Assembly (NCBI RefSeq): GCF_002014855.1
Contig: NZ_MUYV01000001.1
Location: 536,609 to 600,608 of the forward strand
Reading direction: 5' to 3'
Origin: Moraxella porci DSM 25326
Lineage (GTDB): Bacteria > Pseudomonadota > Gammaproteobacteria > Pseudomonadales > Moraxellaceae
DNA length: 64,000 nt
The position numbers were made by a program, and so were the translations under genes. How positions within the stretch are numbered: position 1 is the stretch's first letter; each line of letters opens with the position of its first letter. Below are positions 37,483-46,442 of this stretch, one piece after another. The notes below the pieces were generated by a model that was not told the origin of the DNA, ran no database searches, and was given only the letters and a program-made list of their open reading frames with translations.

Positions 37483-38535
37483 ATGAAATATGCCAAAAAT
37501 CTTAGCCTAAGTGCGCTTGCCATCGCAAGCATCATCAGCCTATCCGCCTGCTCAAAATCTGAGCCAGCTGCAAGCACTCAAGCAGACACCAGTGCAACCA
37601 AGGTCGAGCTACTCAATGTATCTTATGATGTCTCAAGAGATTTTTATAAAGAATACAATGAGTTATTTATCGAGCATTACAAAACCACCAACCCAGATGT
37701 CACCGTCAGCATCAAGCAATCACACGGTGGCTCAAGCAAACAAGCACTGTCTGTCGCCAATGGGCTACAGGCTGATGTCGTGACCATGAACCAAAATTCA
37801 GATATTGATTTGTTGGTCAGTAAAAATCTAATCAGTAGCAATTGGCAAGAAAAACTACCAAATAAGGCCGTGCCCTACACCAGTGCAACCGTATTCCTAG
37901 TGCGTGCAGGCAACCCAAAAGGCATCAAAGATTGGCCAGATTTGACCCGTAGCGACATCCAAATCGTGCTACCAAACCCAAAAACATCGGGCAACGGTCG
38001 CTATGCATTCTTGGGTGCTTATGGCTATGGTCTGCACACTTTTAATAAAGATGAAGCCAAGACTGATGAGTTTATCAAAACTCTACTTGGTAATGTCGAT
38101 GTATTCGACAGTGGCGCACGAGCTGCAACGACGACCTTTACCCAGCGTGGTATCGGTGATGTACTCGTCACTGCCGAAAACGAAGCCAATCACATCGCTC
38201 ACAGCCTAAATAAGGGTGAATTTGATGTCGTTTATCCAAGCTACACGGTCGCAACCGAAAACCCTGTCGCCGTCGTAGAAGCGGTTGCCACCAAAAAAGT
38301 GAGCGATAAAGTCGCCCATGACTATTTAGAATACCTATATAGCGATGAAGGTCAAGAGCTGGCAGCTAAGCTATATCTACGCCCTAGCAATCCTGATATC
38401 CTAGCCAAGCACAGTGACAGATTCCCGCAGATGACGACATTTTTGGTCAATGATGTCTTTGGTGCATGGGATAGTGTGATGAAGACTTATTTTGCTGATG
38501 GCGGTAAATTTGATCGCTTGGCGATTAAGCAATAA
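37483..38535 (+). CDS. sulfate (or thiosulfate) ABC transporter substrate-binding lipoprotein, copy 2
   Basis: A 350-residue paralogue of the gene at 36172, with the same architecture: lipoprotein signal (ASIISLSAC-SKSEP), linker, and Sbp/CysP fold (LLNVSYDVSRDFYKEYN, KQSHGGSSKQALSVANG, PKTSGNGRYAFLGAYGYGLHTFNKDEAKT, TQRGIGDVLVTAENEAN). Large blocks are identical between the two copies while the signal and linker differ, so this is a tandem duplication with some divergence. One may prefer sulfate and the other thiosulfate. AAGGA precedes the ATG at 37483. It has its own terminator. Confidence 0.92.
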   Translation: MKYAKNLSLSALAIASIISLSACSKSEPAASTQADTSATKVELLNVSYDVSRDFYKEYNELFIEHYKTTNPDVTVSIKQSHGGSSKQALSVANGLQADVVTMNQNSDIDLLVSKNLISSNWQEKLPNKAVPYTSATVFLVRAGNPKGIKDWPDLTRSDIQIVLPNPKTSGNGRYAFLGAYGYGLHTFNKDEAKTDEFIKTLLGNVDVFDSGARAATTTFTQRGIGDVLVTAENEANHIAHSLNKGEFDVVYPSYTVATENPVAVVEAVATKKVSDKVAHDYLEYLYSDEGQELAAKLYLRPSNPDILAKHSDRFPQMTTFLVNDVFGAWDSVMKTYFADGGKFDRLAIKQ

Positions 38536-38565
38536 TCCTCATTGATACCAAATTTTCATTTGATA

Positions 38566-38596
38566 ACACCTTGCTATTTGGCAAGGTGTTTTTTTG
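38566..38596 (+). terminator. rho-independent terminator after the second sulfate-binding gene
   Basis: ACACCTTGC (38566-38574) pairs with GCAAGGTGT (38581-38589) around a 6-base loop and runs into seven T. Confidence 0.9.
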
Positions 38597-38775
38597 TGGG
38601 CTTGATTTGACGGCCTTTGATATCGATACTTTTAATGCTAACGGTGGATTATCATTATCTCAAGGTACTAGTACCTTACCAAGCAGTTAGATCGCCATCA
38701 ACGCTATCATTTTTAAGATTCACAGAGATATGGGATATGCGCCTAACCCAAATAAAGCCTTGGCGCATCATCAGA

Positions 38776-41700
38776 TCATGGTGCTGGCTTGATTTGAACG
38801 GATTGCATGAAGGTCTGCGGCAGTTGCCCGTACAATATCTGAGCAAGCGGCGCTGTCTTTGTTAGCTCTGCCATCACATCGCAGTCTTTGAGTAATAGCT
38901 GCCATGCGCTGCTGCCATAATGCTCTTCATAATCGCCATTAAGCCAAGCTGAAAAATACTTTGGATCCCATGACATCTCATCTGACTGATGCGCCATCAT
39001 CAGCCCAAGCATGGCAGGCAGCACCAAGGGTTGTTTTTGTAGCATCAGCGCAAATGCAATGAAATTTACCAACTGTACCTCGGCTACTGCCGCTGTGATT
39101 GGACGCAGTCTGATTAGGCACTCTTTGGTGTCCAGCCCAAAATATGCCAGATCATTGGTGGGTTTATCAAACTGCCAAAAACTGCTGCCATGCCCTTTGA
39201 TCACCTCATCTTCTGTGGTCTGCCGATGAATTTGCCAAGCCAGATGAGACAGGTAATAGCGCATCAGATGATTGATACGAGCGGCACTGGGCAGCACCCT
39301 TAGCCATCGATCCGCCTGAGCGCTCGGCACTTTGGCGATGAGCGCGGTCTGCATGGCTGGCGTATCGATCAAAATGGTCTGATCAGCGGTGTCGGTAATC
39401 ATCGCCGAATACTGTTTGTCATCCAAATCCGCCCACGCGTGATCCAAATCCTGCATTGATGCATGGTATTGCAGCATCAATTGTTCGATATTTAAAATTT
39501 GCTCATCAAAACTTGATAATCTGTTCACGCCAGCAGGCAATACGCTGTCATAATATACCGATAATAGCGGAGCAGCCTGACTCATCTTTAATTGGCGAAG
39601 TATGGTACTTGGCTGAATCACCTGATTAAGCGACTGTCCATCAAATGCGCCCGTTGCCAAAGCATCGATCAGCAGATCTTTGAGCTGATAACGACCTAGG
39701 CCATCAAGCATCAGCGGCTCTTCAGGATCAATCTCCTCATTTGACTGCTGCAGGGCTATCTTACGCTGTAGATATCCTTTGGCAGGGTTGATCAATAAGC
39801 GATGTAGCTGATCAAGCGCGACCATCGTCGGTATCTGGATATGGTGATGCGCCAGCAGATCCTGTAGTGGCTTAGCATCTGCTGTCATATTTGCCTGTAG
39901 GGCTGTGGCGATGGCCTCATAGTCTATGGCCTGTGGCAAATTGATCATCGCAGGCTGGCCGCATCTTGTATCTAGAATCTGTCGCACCTGATGCATGATG
40001 GGCGGTGGTGGCAGATGATGGGCATGCAGATGCTTGGCCTGATCAATTTTATGGTTAAGACTGGCGCTTATATCTTGATCGGATAAATCACGATTCTGCC
40101 GATAAAACAGTGATGCATCAAACGGCGTGGGCGCATGCCGAGTGATCAATAAGGTCTCAACGAGCTGTGGGGCGATCTGGACGATTTTAGCCTGCCATTG
40201 CTCCACTTCATCATCGGCATTCTCGCCTGCACTGATGGACCACTGGACATTGGATTTAAAAAACTCAATCAACTCACTGACCGGCGAGGCAGGCAGTAGC
40301 AGCGTACCATCTTCTGCCGTGTCGGTATAAAATATCGCACAAGCATCACGCGTACATAATATCGCATCCAAAAAAGCGCCATTATCATCATCTTCGGCAT
40401 AGCGATCACCGCGCCGCTTTAGCCCTGCTTTCATCAGATCCATGCGCGCCTGCCGCTCTTGTCGCGGAAATGCCGACAAATTCATATCCAGCATTAAGGT
40501 GAGGCCAAATGGAATGCTGCGCAGCGCCCCAAATCTGGCAAAGGTGATCATCCCTGTCGCCTCAGCACTGATGGCCTGTGAGGATAGCATGCCGCTGATG
40601 CTCTCAAGGACGAATTTTAAGGATAGACTGATCTCACTGCCAGCATGATCTGACTGCCCTGCTTGTCGCTGATAAAACTTATTGGCACGAATACTGGCTT
40701 GGATGCTGTTTTTTGCCTCAAAAATCGCGCGCATCTGACTGGTTTCGCGGTATTTATCAAAATATCGGTCAATGATGCGATGTTCGATGTGCCACAGCCA
40801 ATATTCTACAGGTGCTACTTGCTGATAATGATCGCGTGACTCGGATAAGGCTTGGTGAATCACGCACAAAGCCTCAATAATGCGTCCATCTGCCAAAGTC
40901 ACGCCAGCCAAGGGCAGCACTGCCTCGGCAAAGGCATCTGTTTGCCATGAAAAAGGATGCAAAAGCGTACTGGGCAATGAGGCATCTGGCGTCAAAAATC
41001 CTGCGACGATGCGATCGAGCGCATAACTGAATGAATAGCGATAATCCAAATCCGCTTCGTTCAGCGTCTTGGCCAAGTGAGCGGTGTCGAACCCTCGGCG
41101 AAACCCTGCCGCATCCAACAGCTCACACGCACGTGACATCGAGGCAAAATCCAAGCCCAAGCTGTCATACAAAACAGGCGTCATCAGCCATTCATACACT
41201 TCTTCGCGATAAAATCTGGCGCCCTCAGCACCCAACAGTCGATAAAATCCACTGATCGCCTGCATCAGCATCTCAATGTCTCGGCTGGTAGTGCCTGTGA
41301 TTTTGGCTGGCAGCTGCAGACCATCGATCCCGACGCCATCATCAAAGACCAATCGGATCAAACTTTCAGCCTCACCAACATCAGGCAAATAGACCACGAC
41401 ATCAGACAGCTTGCGTGCGCTACCATCAGCATTAGGCTCATTCAGATAGCGTGCGATGATCAAGCGCGCCACTTGCAGCTGTCGCCGAAGACTGCTGCAT
41501 GCATGGATACTTAAGCTTGGTAAAGCATGCTCTGTCGCCAAGGGCAGGTTCATCTGACTTTTGGGCTGGATTTTATTTTGCCAATATTCATCAGCCTTGA
41601 GCGCATCGATCAGGGTCTGCTGCCACCATTGTTCGGTCGATGAACCCTCATCGAGCATCAAAATATCAGCTTTTAATTGATCAAGCAGCCGCTGATCAGC

Positions 41701-42918
41701 ATCATCGCGATCCGACACCACAAAGGCATCTTGCCAAAGCACCTGCCAATCCTTGGGAGTGTCCTGCTTAAGCTGATGGCGATCGGTCTGCCCATCTGGC
41801 ACTTTTTCATAATAAAACTCGCCACCTGACATGTCTGCAAGCATGGCGAAAGTCTCTCTGGATTCCTTGGCAAGCCTTGATAATAACGCGTGTCCATGGT
41901 CTTTTAGATAGACAGAGTTGGGATTGATGATCCGCTGAGTAGCGAGCCAATTTTTATCAACGATGTCCGCCCAAAACATCTTTGAGGGATTGAAATGCAG
42001 CAGATGCACATCGATATGCACCGACAGCCGCTTAAGAAATTGTAGCTCAATCAGCGGTATCTGCTGGACGGTAAATAGATATAAAGTGTTCGGCAGCAAA
42101 GCCAGTGCCTGCTTGGCCAACTCATTTGTACGCGCGCCATCAAGCACTGCCCAAAACCGAGCCTCAAGCGCCTCACGGTGTGCATACACCGGCCCAAACA
42201 GTTCATGCCATAGATACCTGAGCAGCCCTTCAAGTCGCTGATAGCGCAGCACCAGCCATTCAGGTGTCGGTTCACCATCGGCATAGTCATTGGCGAATCT
42301 GTCTTTTTTGGCGATCATGCGTTCGACCGACTCGGGCAATGGCCGACCTTCCGTCCAAGCATGCAGCCACTCAGGGCGATGCGTCAAATAGCGCACATAC
42401 ACCGCTGCCAACTCATCGCAGCTCTGCCACAGTCGATGCTCGGGGATTTTTTGGTGGTTTTCATCATAGATGGCGCCGACCAGTTCATTCAGTGGATGCT
42501 GGTCATCAGCTATAATAGCCCCCAGTGTCTGAGCAGATAAGCCACTTATAAACCCAAAAATGCGCCAGCGCATCACCGAGCCAGACAGTACTGCGACCTC
42601 AGGAACCATTAACATGTCTTGTGGGTTTGCTTTGGCATCGGCTTGCAGCACTTTTTGGATCATTTGCCATTGGTACTGACCCCAAAATTGCGCCACGAAC
42701 AGCGTGCTAATACCAAGCTCATCGGCGACACTGCGCGTCAGCCAATCGCCCAGCACCATCGATGGCACAATCACGGTAAAAGGCGCAAAAGCCATCGCCC
42801 CCAAGCCAAGCTTAGGACTACCGCCATCATCTGCGGCCTGTTTGGTTGCCTGCCGATAATGACTCACCAAATGCTGCAACAAGACCTTGGTGTCGTTAGA
42901 TTGAGTGACTTTAAACAT
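38776..42918 (-). CDS. recC: RecBCD complex subunit RecC
   Basis: RecC holds the DNA fork and reads Chi in the RecBCD enzyme. The 1380-residue protein starts MFKVTQSNDTKVLLQHLVSHY with the RecC-type FTVIVPSMVLGDWLTRSVADELGIS block, and carries a degenerate helicase-like core (VVYLPDVGEAESLIRLVFDDG, ITFARFGALRSIPFGLTLMLDMN) and a late nuclease-like part, without Walker A or nuclease metal ligands. It is about 250 residues longer than E. coli RecC. Its stop lies far from recB, and neither recB nor recD is next to it. It starts 9 bp after the yghU-type gene on the same strand, so the two may be co-transcribed. Confidence 0.92.
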   Translation of the reverse strand: MFKVTQSNDTKVLLQHLVSHYRQATKQAADDGGSPKLGLGAMAFAPFTVIVPSMVLGDWLTRSVADELGISTLFVAQFWGQYQWQMIQKVLQADAKANPQDMLMVPEVAVLSGSVMRWRIFGFISGLSAQTLGAIIADDQHPLNELVGAIYDENHQKIPEHRLWQSCDELAAVYVRYLTHRPEWLHAWTEGRPLPESVERMIAKKDRFANDYADGEPTPEWLVLRYQRLEGLLRYLWHELFGPVYAHREALEARFWAVLDGARTNELAKQALALLPNTLYLFTVQQIPLIELQFLKRLSVHIDVHLLHFNPSKMFWADIVDKNWLATQRIINPNSVYLKDHGHALLSRLAKESRETFAMLADMSGGEFYYEKVPDGQTDRHQLKQDTPKDWQVLWQDAFVVSDRDDADQRLLDQLKADILMLDEGSSTEQWWQQTLIDALKADEYWQNKIQPKSQMNLPLATEHALPSLSIHACSSLRRQLQVARLIIARYLNEPNADGSARKLSDVVVYLPDVGEAESLIRLVFDDGVGIDGLQLPAKITGTTSRDIEMLMQAISGFYRLLGAEGARFYREEVYEWLMTPVLYDSLGLDFASMSRACELLDAAGFRRGFDTAHLAKTLNEADLDYRYSFSYALDRIVAGFLTPDASLPSTLLHPFSWQTDAFAEAVLPLAGVTLADGRIIEALCVIHQALSESRDHYQQVAPVEYWLWHIEHRIIDRYFDKYRETSQMRAIFEAKNSIQASIRANKFYQRQAGQSDHAGSEISLSLKFVLESISGMLSSQAISAEATGMITFARFGALRSIPFGLTLMLDMNLSAFPRQERQARMDLMKAGLKRRGDRYAEDDDNGAFLDAILCTRDACAIFYTDTAEDGTLLLPASPVSELIEFFKSNVQWSISAGENADDEVEQWQAKIVQIAPQLVETLLITRHAPTPFDASLFYRQNRDLSDQDISASLNHKIDQAKHLHAHHLPPPPIMHQVRQILDTRCGQPAMINLPQAIDYEAIATALQANMTADAKPLQDLLAHHHIQIPTMVALDQLHRLLINPAKGYLQRKIALQQSNEEIDPEEPLMLDGLGRYQLKDLLIDALATGAFDGQSLNQVIQPSTILRQLKMSQAAPLLSVYYDSVLPAGVNRLSSFDEQILNIEQLMLQYHASMQDLDHAWADLDDKQYSAMITDTADQTILIDTPAMQTALIAKVPSAQADRWLRVLPSAARINHLMRYYLSHLAWQIHRQTTEDEVIKGHGSSFWQFDKPTNDLAYFGLDTKECLIRLRPITAAVAEVQLVNFIAFALMLQKQPLVLPAMLGLMMAHQSDEMSWDPKYFSAWLNGDYEEHYGSSAWQLLLKDCDVMAELTKTAPLAQILYGQLPQTFMQSVQIKPAP

Positions 42919-42927
42919 AAAAATCGC

Positions 42928-43746
42928 TTAATCACTGGCAGATGTGATCTGTATGAGCTGTAGATTTTGTGCTGCTTGCACTGCTGCTCGTTCAGCAATG
43001 GCGCGCGCCCAACGCAGCACATGTGTGTACTCATGCACCGCCAAAAATCTTGCAGCATCATAAGTATCACTCACATATAGCTCACCTAAACACAGTCTGC
43101 CATACCAAGGATAAATCGCCATGTCCGCGATGGTATATTCATCACCTACCATATATTCATGCGTCGCCAAATGCTGATTTAACACATCCAGCTGTCGCTT
43201 GGTTTCCATCGCATAACGATTGATCGGATATTCCATCGGTTCAGGCGCGTAGGCATAAAAATGACCAAATCCCCCACCCACGAATGGCGCCGATCCCATC
43301 TGCCACATTAGCCACGACAGCATTTGGGCGTGTTTATGCGGGTCGCTTGGGATAAATGCTTGATGCTTTTGTGCCAGATACAAAAGAATGGCGCCGCTTT
43401 CAAAAATGGGCGTCGCTGGTGTCGTACTCATATCCAGCAAGGCAGGAATCTTAGAATTTGGATTGATTTTCACAAAATCGGAACCAAATTGATCGCCTGA
43501 CATGATGTCGATTTTATAGGCGTCATAGCCATCGATTTTACCCAATTTGCGTAGTTCTTCTAATAAGATATTGACCTTAATACCATTGGGTGTGTTCAGC
43601 GAATACAGCTGATATTGCTCATTGCCCACGGGCAGCTTTTGTTGGTGGGTTGCGCCAGCGGTTGGGCGATTGGTGCCGCCAAATTTGCCGCCAGCTTTTG
43701 CTTTGACAGATTCATAATCCCAGACCAAATCAGGTGTGTAGCTCAT
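42928..43746 (-). CDS. yghU: YghU/YfcG-type glutathione S-transferase (disulfide-bond oxidoreductase)
   Basis: From the ATG at 43746, behind AAAAGGAAAAAC, this is a 272-residue Nu-class glutathione transferase. An N-terminal stretch (DLVWDYESVKAKAGGKFGGTNRPTAG) typical of YghU precedes the thioredoxin fold (YSLNTPNGIKVNILLEEL, with the Asn-Gly-x-Lys motif), NPNSKIPALLD, and the helical C-terminal domain (GGGFGHFYAYAPE, YTIADMAIYPWYGR). Members reduce disulfide-bonded or peroxide substrates with two glutathiones. The frame is open to 43794, but only the later ATG has a good ribosome site. Confidence 0.9.
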   Translation of the reverse strand: MSYTPDLVWDYESVKAKAGGKFGGTNRPTAGATHQQKLPVGNEQYQLYSLNTPNGIKVNILLEELRKLGKIDGYDAYKIDIMSGDQFGSDFVKINPNSKIPALLDMSTTPATPIFESGAILLYLAQKHQAFIPSDPHKHAQMLSWLMWQMGSAPFVGGGFGHFYAYAPEPMEYPINRYAMETKRQLDVLNQHLATHEYMVGDEYTIADMAIYPWYGRLCLGELYVSDTYDAARFLAVHEYTHVLRWARAIAERAAVQAAQNLQLIQITSASD

Positions 43747-43974
43747 TGTTTTTCCTTTTATCATGGTGTGATGGTGGTATCTTGGTGCCATCACTCAAAC
43801 GATGGCAATTCACACCTCATCATATCATATTTTTTATTGCTCGGCCAAAAAATGCATGTTCACCACACAGCACAAGCAATCAGAACCACCTTTGGCGTGA
43901 AATTTGCCAAAAAATGTACCAAAATGGTGTAAAATAGCCAACTTTTATCCTCAGCTAAGTTTATCGGTATTCTC

Positions 43975-45414
43975 ATGAAATTTATCATCAAGCTTTTTCC
44001 TGAAATTATCATGAAAAGCGACTCGGTGCGTAAGCGCTTTGTTAAAATCCTAACCGGCAATATCAAAAACACCCTACTGCCGATTGATCCAAATATCGTC
44101 GTTGTGCATCATTGGGATTTTATTGAGGTGAAAAGCAAGGATGCGATGAAGCACACTGTCGTTTTGGAGACTTTACAGCGCATCAGCGGTATCCATCACA
44201 TCTTAGAAGTCGATGAGCATCCTTTTGAGAATTTGCATGATATTTTTCTAAAAACATTATCAGAATATGAAAATAAATTAATCAATAAATCGTTTTGTGT
44301 GCGCGTCAAACGGCGTGGCCGCCATGAGTTTGATTCGATGGAGGTGATGCGCTATGTCGGCGGTGGACTCAATCAGCACATCGCATCTGCCAAAGTGCAG
44401 CTAAAAAATCCCGATGTCACAGTACGCATCGAAATTGAGGATGATAAGATGATGCTGATCAAGGCGCGCCATGTAGGCTTGGGCGGCTTTCCGATGGGTA
44501 CTCAAGAAGATGTGCTATCACTGATCTCAGGCGGCTTTGATTCGAGTGTGTCGAGTTATATGTTCATGCGCCGTGGCAGTCGCGTACATTATTTGTTTTT
44601 TAATATGGGCGGACGGATACATGAAATCGGTGTGAAGCAGATGGCGTATCACCTGTGGTCGCGCTATTCTTATTCGCATAAAGTCAAATTTGTGACGGTG
44701 GATTTTGAGCCTGTGGTCGCTGAGATTTTGCGCTGTATTGATGATGGGCAAATGGGTGTGGTGCTAAAGCGCATGATGGTACGCGCAGCGAGCATGGTCG
44801 CCGAACGCTTTGGCATTGAGGCCATCGTCACTGGTGAGGCGATGGGTCAAGTGGCAAGCCAAACATTGACCAACTTATCAATGATCGATAAGGCTGCCAG
44901 CAAACTGATTCTGCGCCCGCTCATCACCAGTGACAAAGAAGACATCGTACACATCACCGAGCAAATCGGTACCTATGAGGTGGCAAAGGCCATGCCTGAG
45001 TTTTGTGGTGTAATCTCAAAATCCCCGACAGTCAAAGCTGTCGAGGACAAACTTTTGGCACAAGAGGCCAAATTTGACTTTCAGATTCTAAAAGACGCCA
45101 CCTTTAACGCTCAAGTACAAGATATTCGCCAGCTTAATCAGACAGATGACATCATTATGCCTGATGTGACACATCACATCCAAGATGGTCAAGTGGTGCT
45201 GGATATTCGCACACCTGAAGAGGCAGATGAACTACCTTTGCAGGTCGATGCTACCGTGATCGCCCTGCCGTTTTATAAATTATCCTCACAGTTTGCCACA
45301 CTCGATCAGCATAAAACCTATCTTTTATACTGCCAGCAAGGTGTGATGAGCCGCCTACAAGCCGCTCGACTACTGAGTGAAGGCCATCGCAATGTCAAAG
45401 TGCTAAAATTATAA
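43975..45414 (+). CDS. thiI: tRNA 4-thiouridine synthase / thiamine sulfur carrier enzyme ThiI
   Basis: ThiI adenylates U8 of tRNA and transfers sulfur to form s4U, and in many bacteria it also supplies sulfur for the thiamine thiazole. The 479-residue protein has an N-terminal ferredoxin-like and THUMP region (about 60-165), the PP-loop [17 protein letters not shown] (about 184-200), [12 protein letters not shown], and a C-terminal rhodanese domain (about 395-479) with the catalytic cysteine in [11 protein letters not shown]. The presence of the rhodanese domain fits the E. coli type. It lies directly upstream of the tRNA-Gly gene. Confidence 0.96.
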   Translation: MKFIIKLFPEIIMKSDSVRKRFVKILTGNIKNTLLPIDPNIVVVHHWDFIEVKSKDAMKHTVVLETLQRISGIHHILEVDEHPFENLHDIFLKTLSEYENKLINKSFCVRVKRRGRHEFDSMEVMRYVGGGLNQHIASAKVQLKNPDVTVRIEIEDDKMMLIKARHVGLGGFPMGTQEDVLSLISGGFDSSVSSYMFMRRGSRVHYLFFNMGGRIHEIGVKQMAYHLWSRYSYSHKVKFVTVDFEPVVAEILRCIDDGQMGVVLKRMMVRAASMVAERFGIEAIVTGEAMGQVASQTLTNLSMIDKAASKLILRPLITSDKEDIVHITEQIGTYEVAKAMPEFCGVISKSPTVKAVEDKLLAQEAKFDFQILKDATFNAQVQDIRQLNQTDDIIMPDVTHHIQDGQVVLDIRTPEEADELPLQVDATVIALPFYKLSSQFATLDQHKTYLLYCQQGVMSRLQAARLLSEGHRNVKVLKL

Positions 45415-45432
45415 AAATTTTGATAAAAATGC

Positions 45433-45460
45433 TTGACACTGGCAAATTATGCTATATAAT
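45433..45460 (+). promoter_or_regulatory. strong sigma-70 promoter of tRNA-Gly
   Basis: TTGACA at 45433-45438 and TATAAT at 45455-45460 match the consensus exactly with a 16-bp spacer. The mature tRNA begins 12 bp after the -10 element. Confidence 0.9.
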
Positions 45461-45472
45461 ATGCCACACAAC

Positions 45473-45548
45473 GCGGGAATAGCTCAGTTGGTAGAGCACA
45501 ACCTTGCCAAGGTTGGGGTCGCGAGTTCGAATCTCGTTTCCCGCTCCA
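45473..45548 (+). tRNA. tRNA-Gly (anticodon GCC)
   Basis: The 76-base gene folds as a standard cloverleaf: acceptor GCGGGAA pairing with TTCCCGC, D arm with AGCTCAGTTGGTAGAGC, anticodon stem ACCTT-GCCA-AGGT with anticodon GCC, T arm with GTTCGAATC, and an encoded CCA end. It reads all GGC/GGT codons. Its 3' end is the left boundary of the accessory island, and tRNA 3' ends are common integrase targets. Confidence 0.96.
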
Positions 45549-45558
45549 AATTTTAAAA

Positions 45559-45587
45559 AGTCCAAATCGAACGGTTTGGGCTTTTTT
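45559..45587 (+). terminator. terminator after tRNA-Gly
   Basis: AGTCCAAA (45559-45566) pairs with TTTGGGCT (45575-45582), with one G-T pair, and is followed by a T run. Confidence 0.75.
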
Positions 45588-45630
45588 GTTGTTTAAAATC
45601 AAGGGTTTGGGTAGTTGTTTATTTGTATTA

Positions 45631-45712
45631 TTGTGTGACCACTTTTCTTTACTTGGCCACTGCCGATTTTGATGGTGACCAAAAGGTGTCCACTTTGGTG
45701 ACCAAAGGTGTT
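45631..45712. repeat. short direct and inverted repeats downstream of the tRNA (candidate integrase arm sites)
   Basis: In the 304-bp non-coding stretch 45549-45852 a short motif recurs in both orientations: GTGTGACCAC (45632-45641), GGTGACCAAAAGGTGTCCAC (45674-45692) and GGTGACCAAAGGTG (45697-45710). GGTGACC and its inverse GGTC/TGGTCACC-like halves overlap. Arrays of such repeats beside a tRNA attachment site are typical arm-binding sites for tyrosine integrases, but function here is inferred only from position. Confidence 0.5.
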
Positions 45713-45797
45713 TTTTGACACACAGTGTAAATTGCCAATTTGACCCCAACTCGTTTTCATGCCATCTTTTTCAATCTTAAGTATAAATAAGTAATTT

Positions 45798-45842
45798 GCC
45801 AACAAGAAGTATTTTGTAAATCATAAAATATTTCTTGTTGGC
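45798..45842. repeat. long imperfect inverted repeat (hairpin)
   Basis: GCCAACAAGAA (45798-45808) pairs with TTCTTGTTGGC (45832-45842), and most of the inner sequence continues the pairing (TATTTT with ATAAAATA), leaving a short AT loop. It lies 10 bp past the stop of the XRE gene. It may end that transcript without a T run, or be part of the attachment region. Confidence 0.65.
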
Positions 45843-45852
45843 ACTCACAATC

Positions 45853-46071
45853 CTATTTGGTTAACTCCGAATTTGGCACATGCTCAAAAATATCCCCTAC
45901 TTGCACATCTAACGCCTCACAAATTTTATCAATCGTCTCAAAATCAATCCGTGTTGTTTGGTCATTGTAAATCTTATGTACTGTGGATTTACTAATCCCC
46001 GTCATGCGAATCAGATCTGCAACTTTCAATCGTCTTTGTGCCAATAATACCGGTAAATTGCTTTTAATCAT
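45853..46071 (-). CDS. XRE/Cro-type transcriptional regulator of the integrative element
   Basis: A 72-residue single-domain helix-turn-helix protein (MIKSNLPVLLAQRRLKVADL, then RMTGISKSTVHKIYNDQ as the recognition helix, then TIDKICEALDVQVGDIFEH). The size and sequence are those of small Cro/CI-like regulators. The ATG at 46071 has a GGAG ribosome site 6 bases upstream, which decides against the longer frame from 46107. It is divergent from the excisionase-like gene, with two palindromic operators between, so it most likely represses its own gene and the xis-int transcript. Confidence 0.85.
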   Translation of the reverse strand: MIKSNLPVLLAQRRLKVADLIRMTGISKSTVHKIYNDQTTRIDFETIDKICEALDVQVGDIFEHVPNSELTK

Positions 46072-46129
46072 CAAAAACTCCAATTTTTTTGCAAAAAGTA
46101 CTTGCATCGAATAACAAAATACGCTAATA

Positions 46130-46166
46130 TACTTCTATCGAAGTACAAAATACTTCAAAAGAAGTT
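46130..46166. promoter_or_regulatory. paired palindromic operators between the regulator and excisionase genes
   Basis: Two copies of the palindrome ACTTC-N4-GAAGT lie 21 bp apart, at 46131-46144 (spacer TATC) and 46152-46165 (spacer AAAA). Two helical turns between centres would put two repressor dimers on one face of the DNA. They are centred in the divergent control region 46072-46212 and are best read as sites for the XRE regulator. Confidence 0.75.
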
Positions 46167-46212
46167 TTTAAGATTTCGATATTTATATTTTCGACTTCAA
46201 ATGGAGAATATT

Positions 46213-46428
46213 ATGACACAAACCTACCTCACCACTCAAGAGCTTTCGCAGATGATTAAATATGATGAGCGTACCATTCGCAATCAGCTAAAGGATTCTG
46301 TATTAATTGAAGGCATTCATTACTTTAGACCATTTGGCGGTCGCAAGATCTTGTATATCTGGGAACAGATTGAAAAAGATATGCGCACTGGCATTATGGG
46401 TAGTATTAATGGTATGGCACTACAGTAA
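46213..46428 (+). CDS. small helix-turn-helix protein, probable excisionase
   Basis: From the ATG at 46213 (GGAG 6 bases upstream) this is a 71-residue protein with a winged-helix DNA-binding pattern: YLTTQELSQMIKYDERTIRNQL followed by GIHYFRPFGGRKILYIWEQIEKDM. The same pattern occurs in phage excisionases and AlpA-like proteins next to integrases. The frame is open upstream to 46102, but the short form has the ribosome site and the operators lie in the remainder. It ends 14 bp before the integrase, so the two are one transcript. Confidence 0.78.
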   Translation: MTQTYLTTQELSQMIKYDERTIRNQLKDSVLIEGIHYFRPFGGRKILYIWEQIEKDMRTGIMGSINGMALQ

Positions 46429-46442
46429 AAAGGAGGCTGAAT

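Noticed and set aside
45447..45749. A 100-codon minus-strand frame across the tRNA-Gly gene
   Set aside because: Its sequence GKRDSNSRPQPWQGCALPTE is the well-known spurious translation of a tRNA antisense strand; the tRNA on the plus strand explains it.
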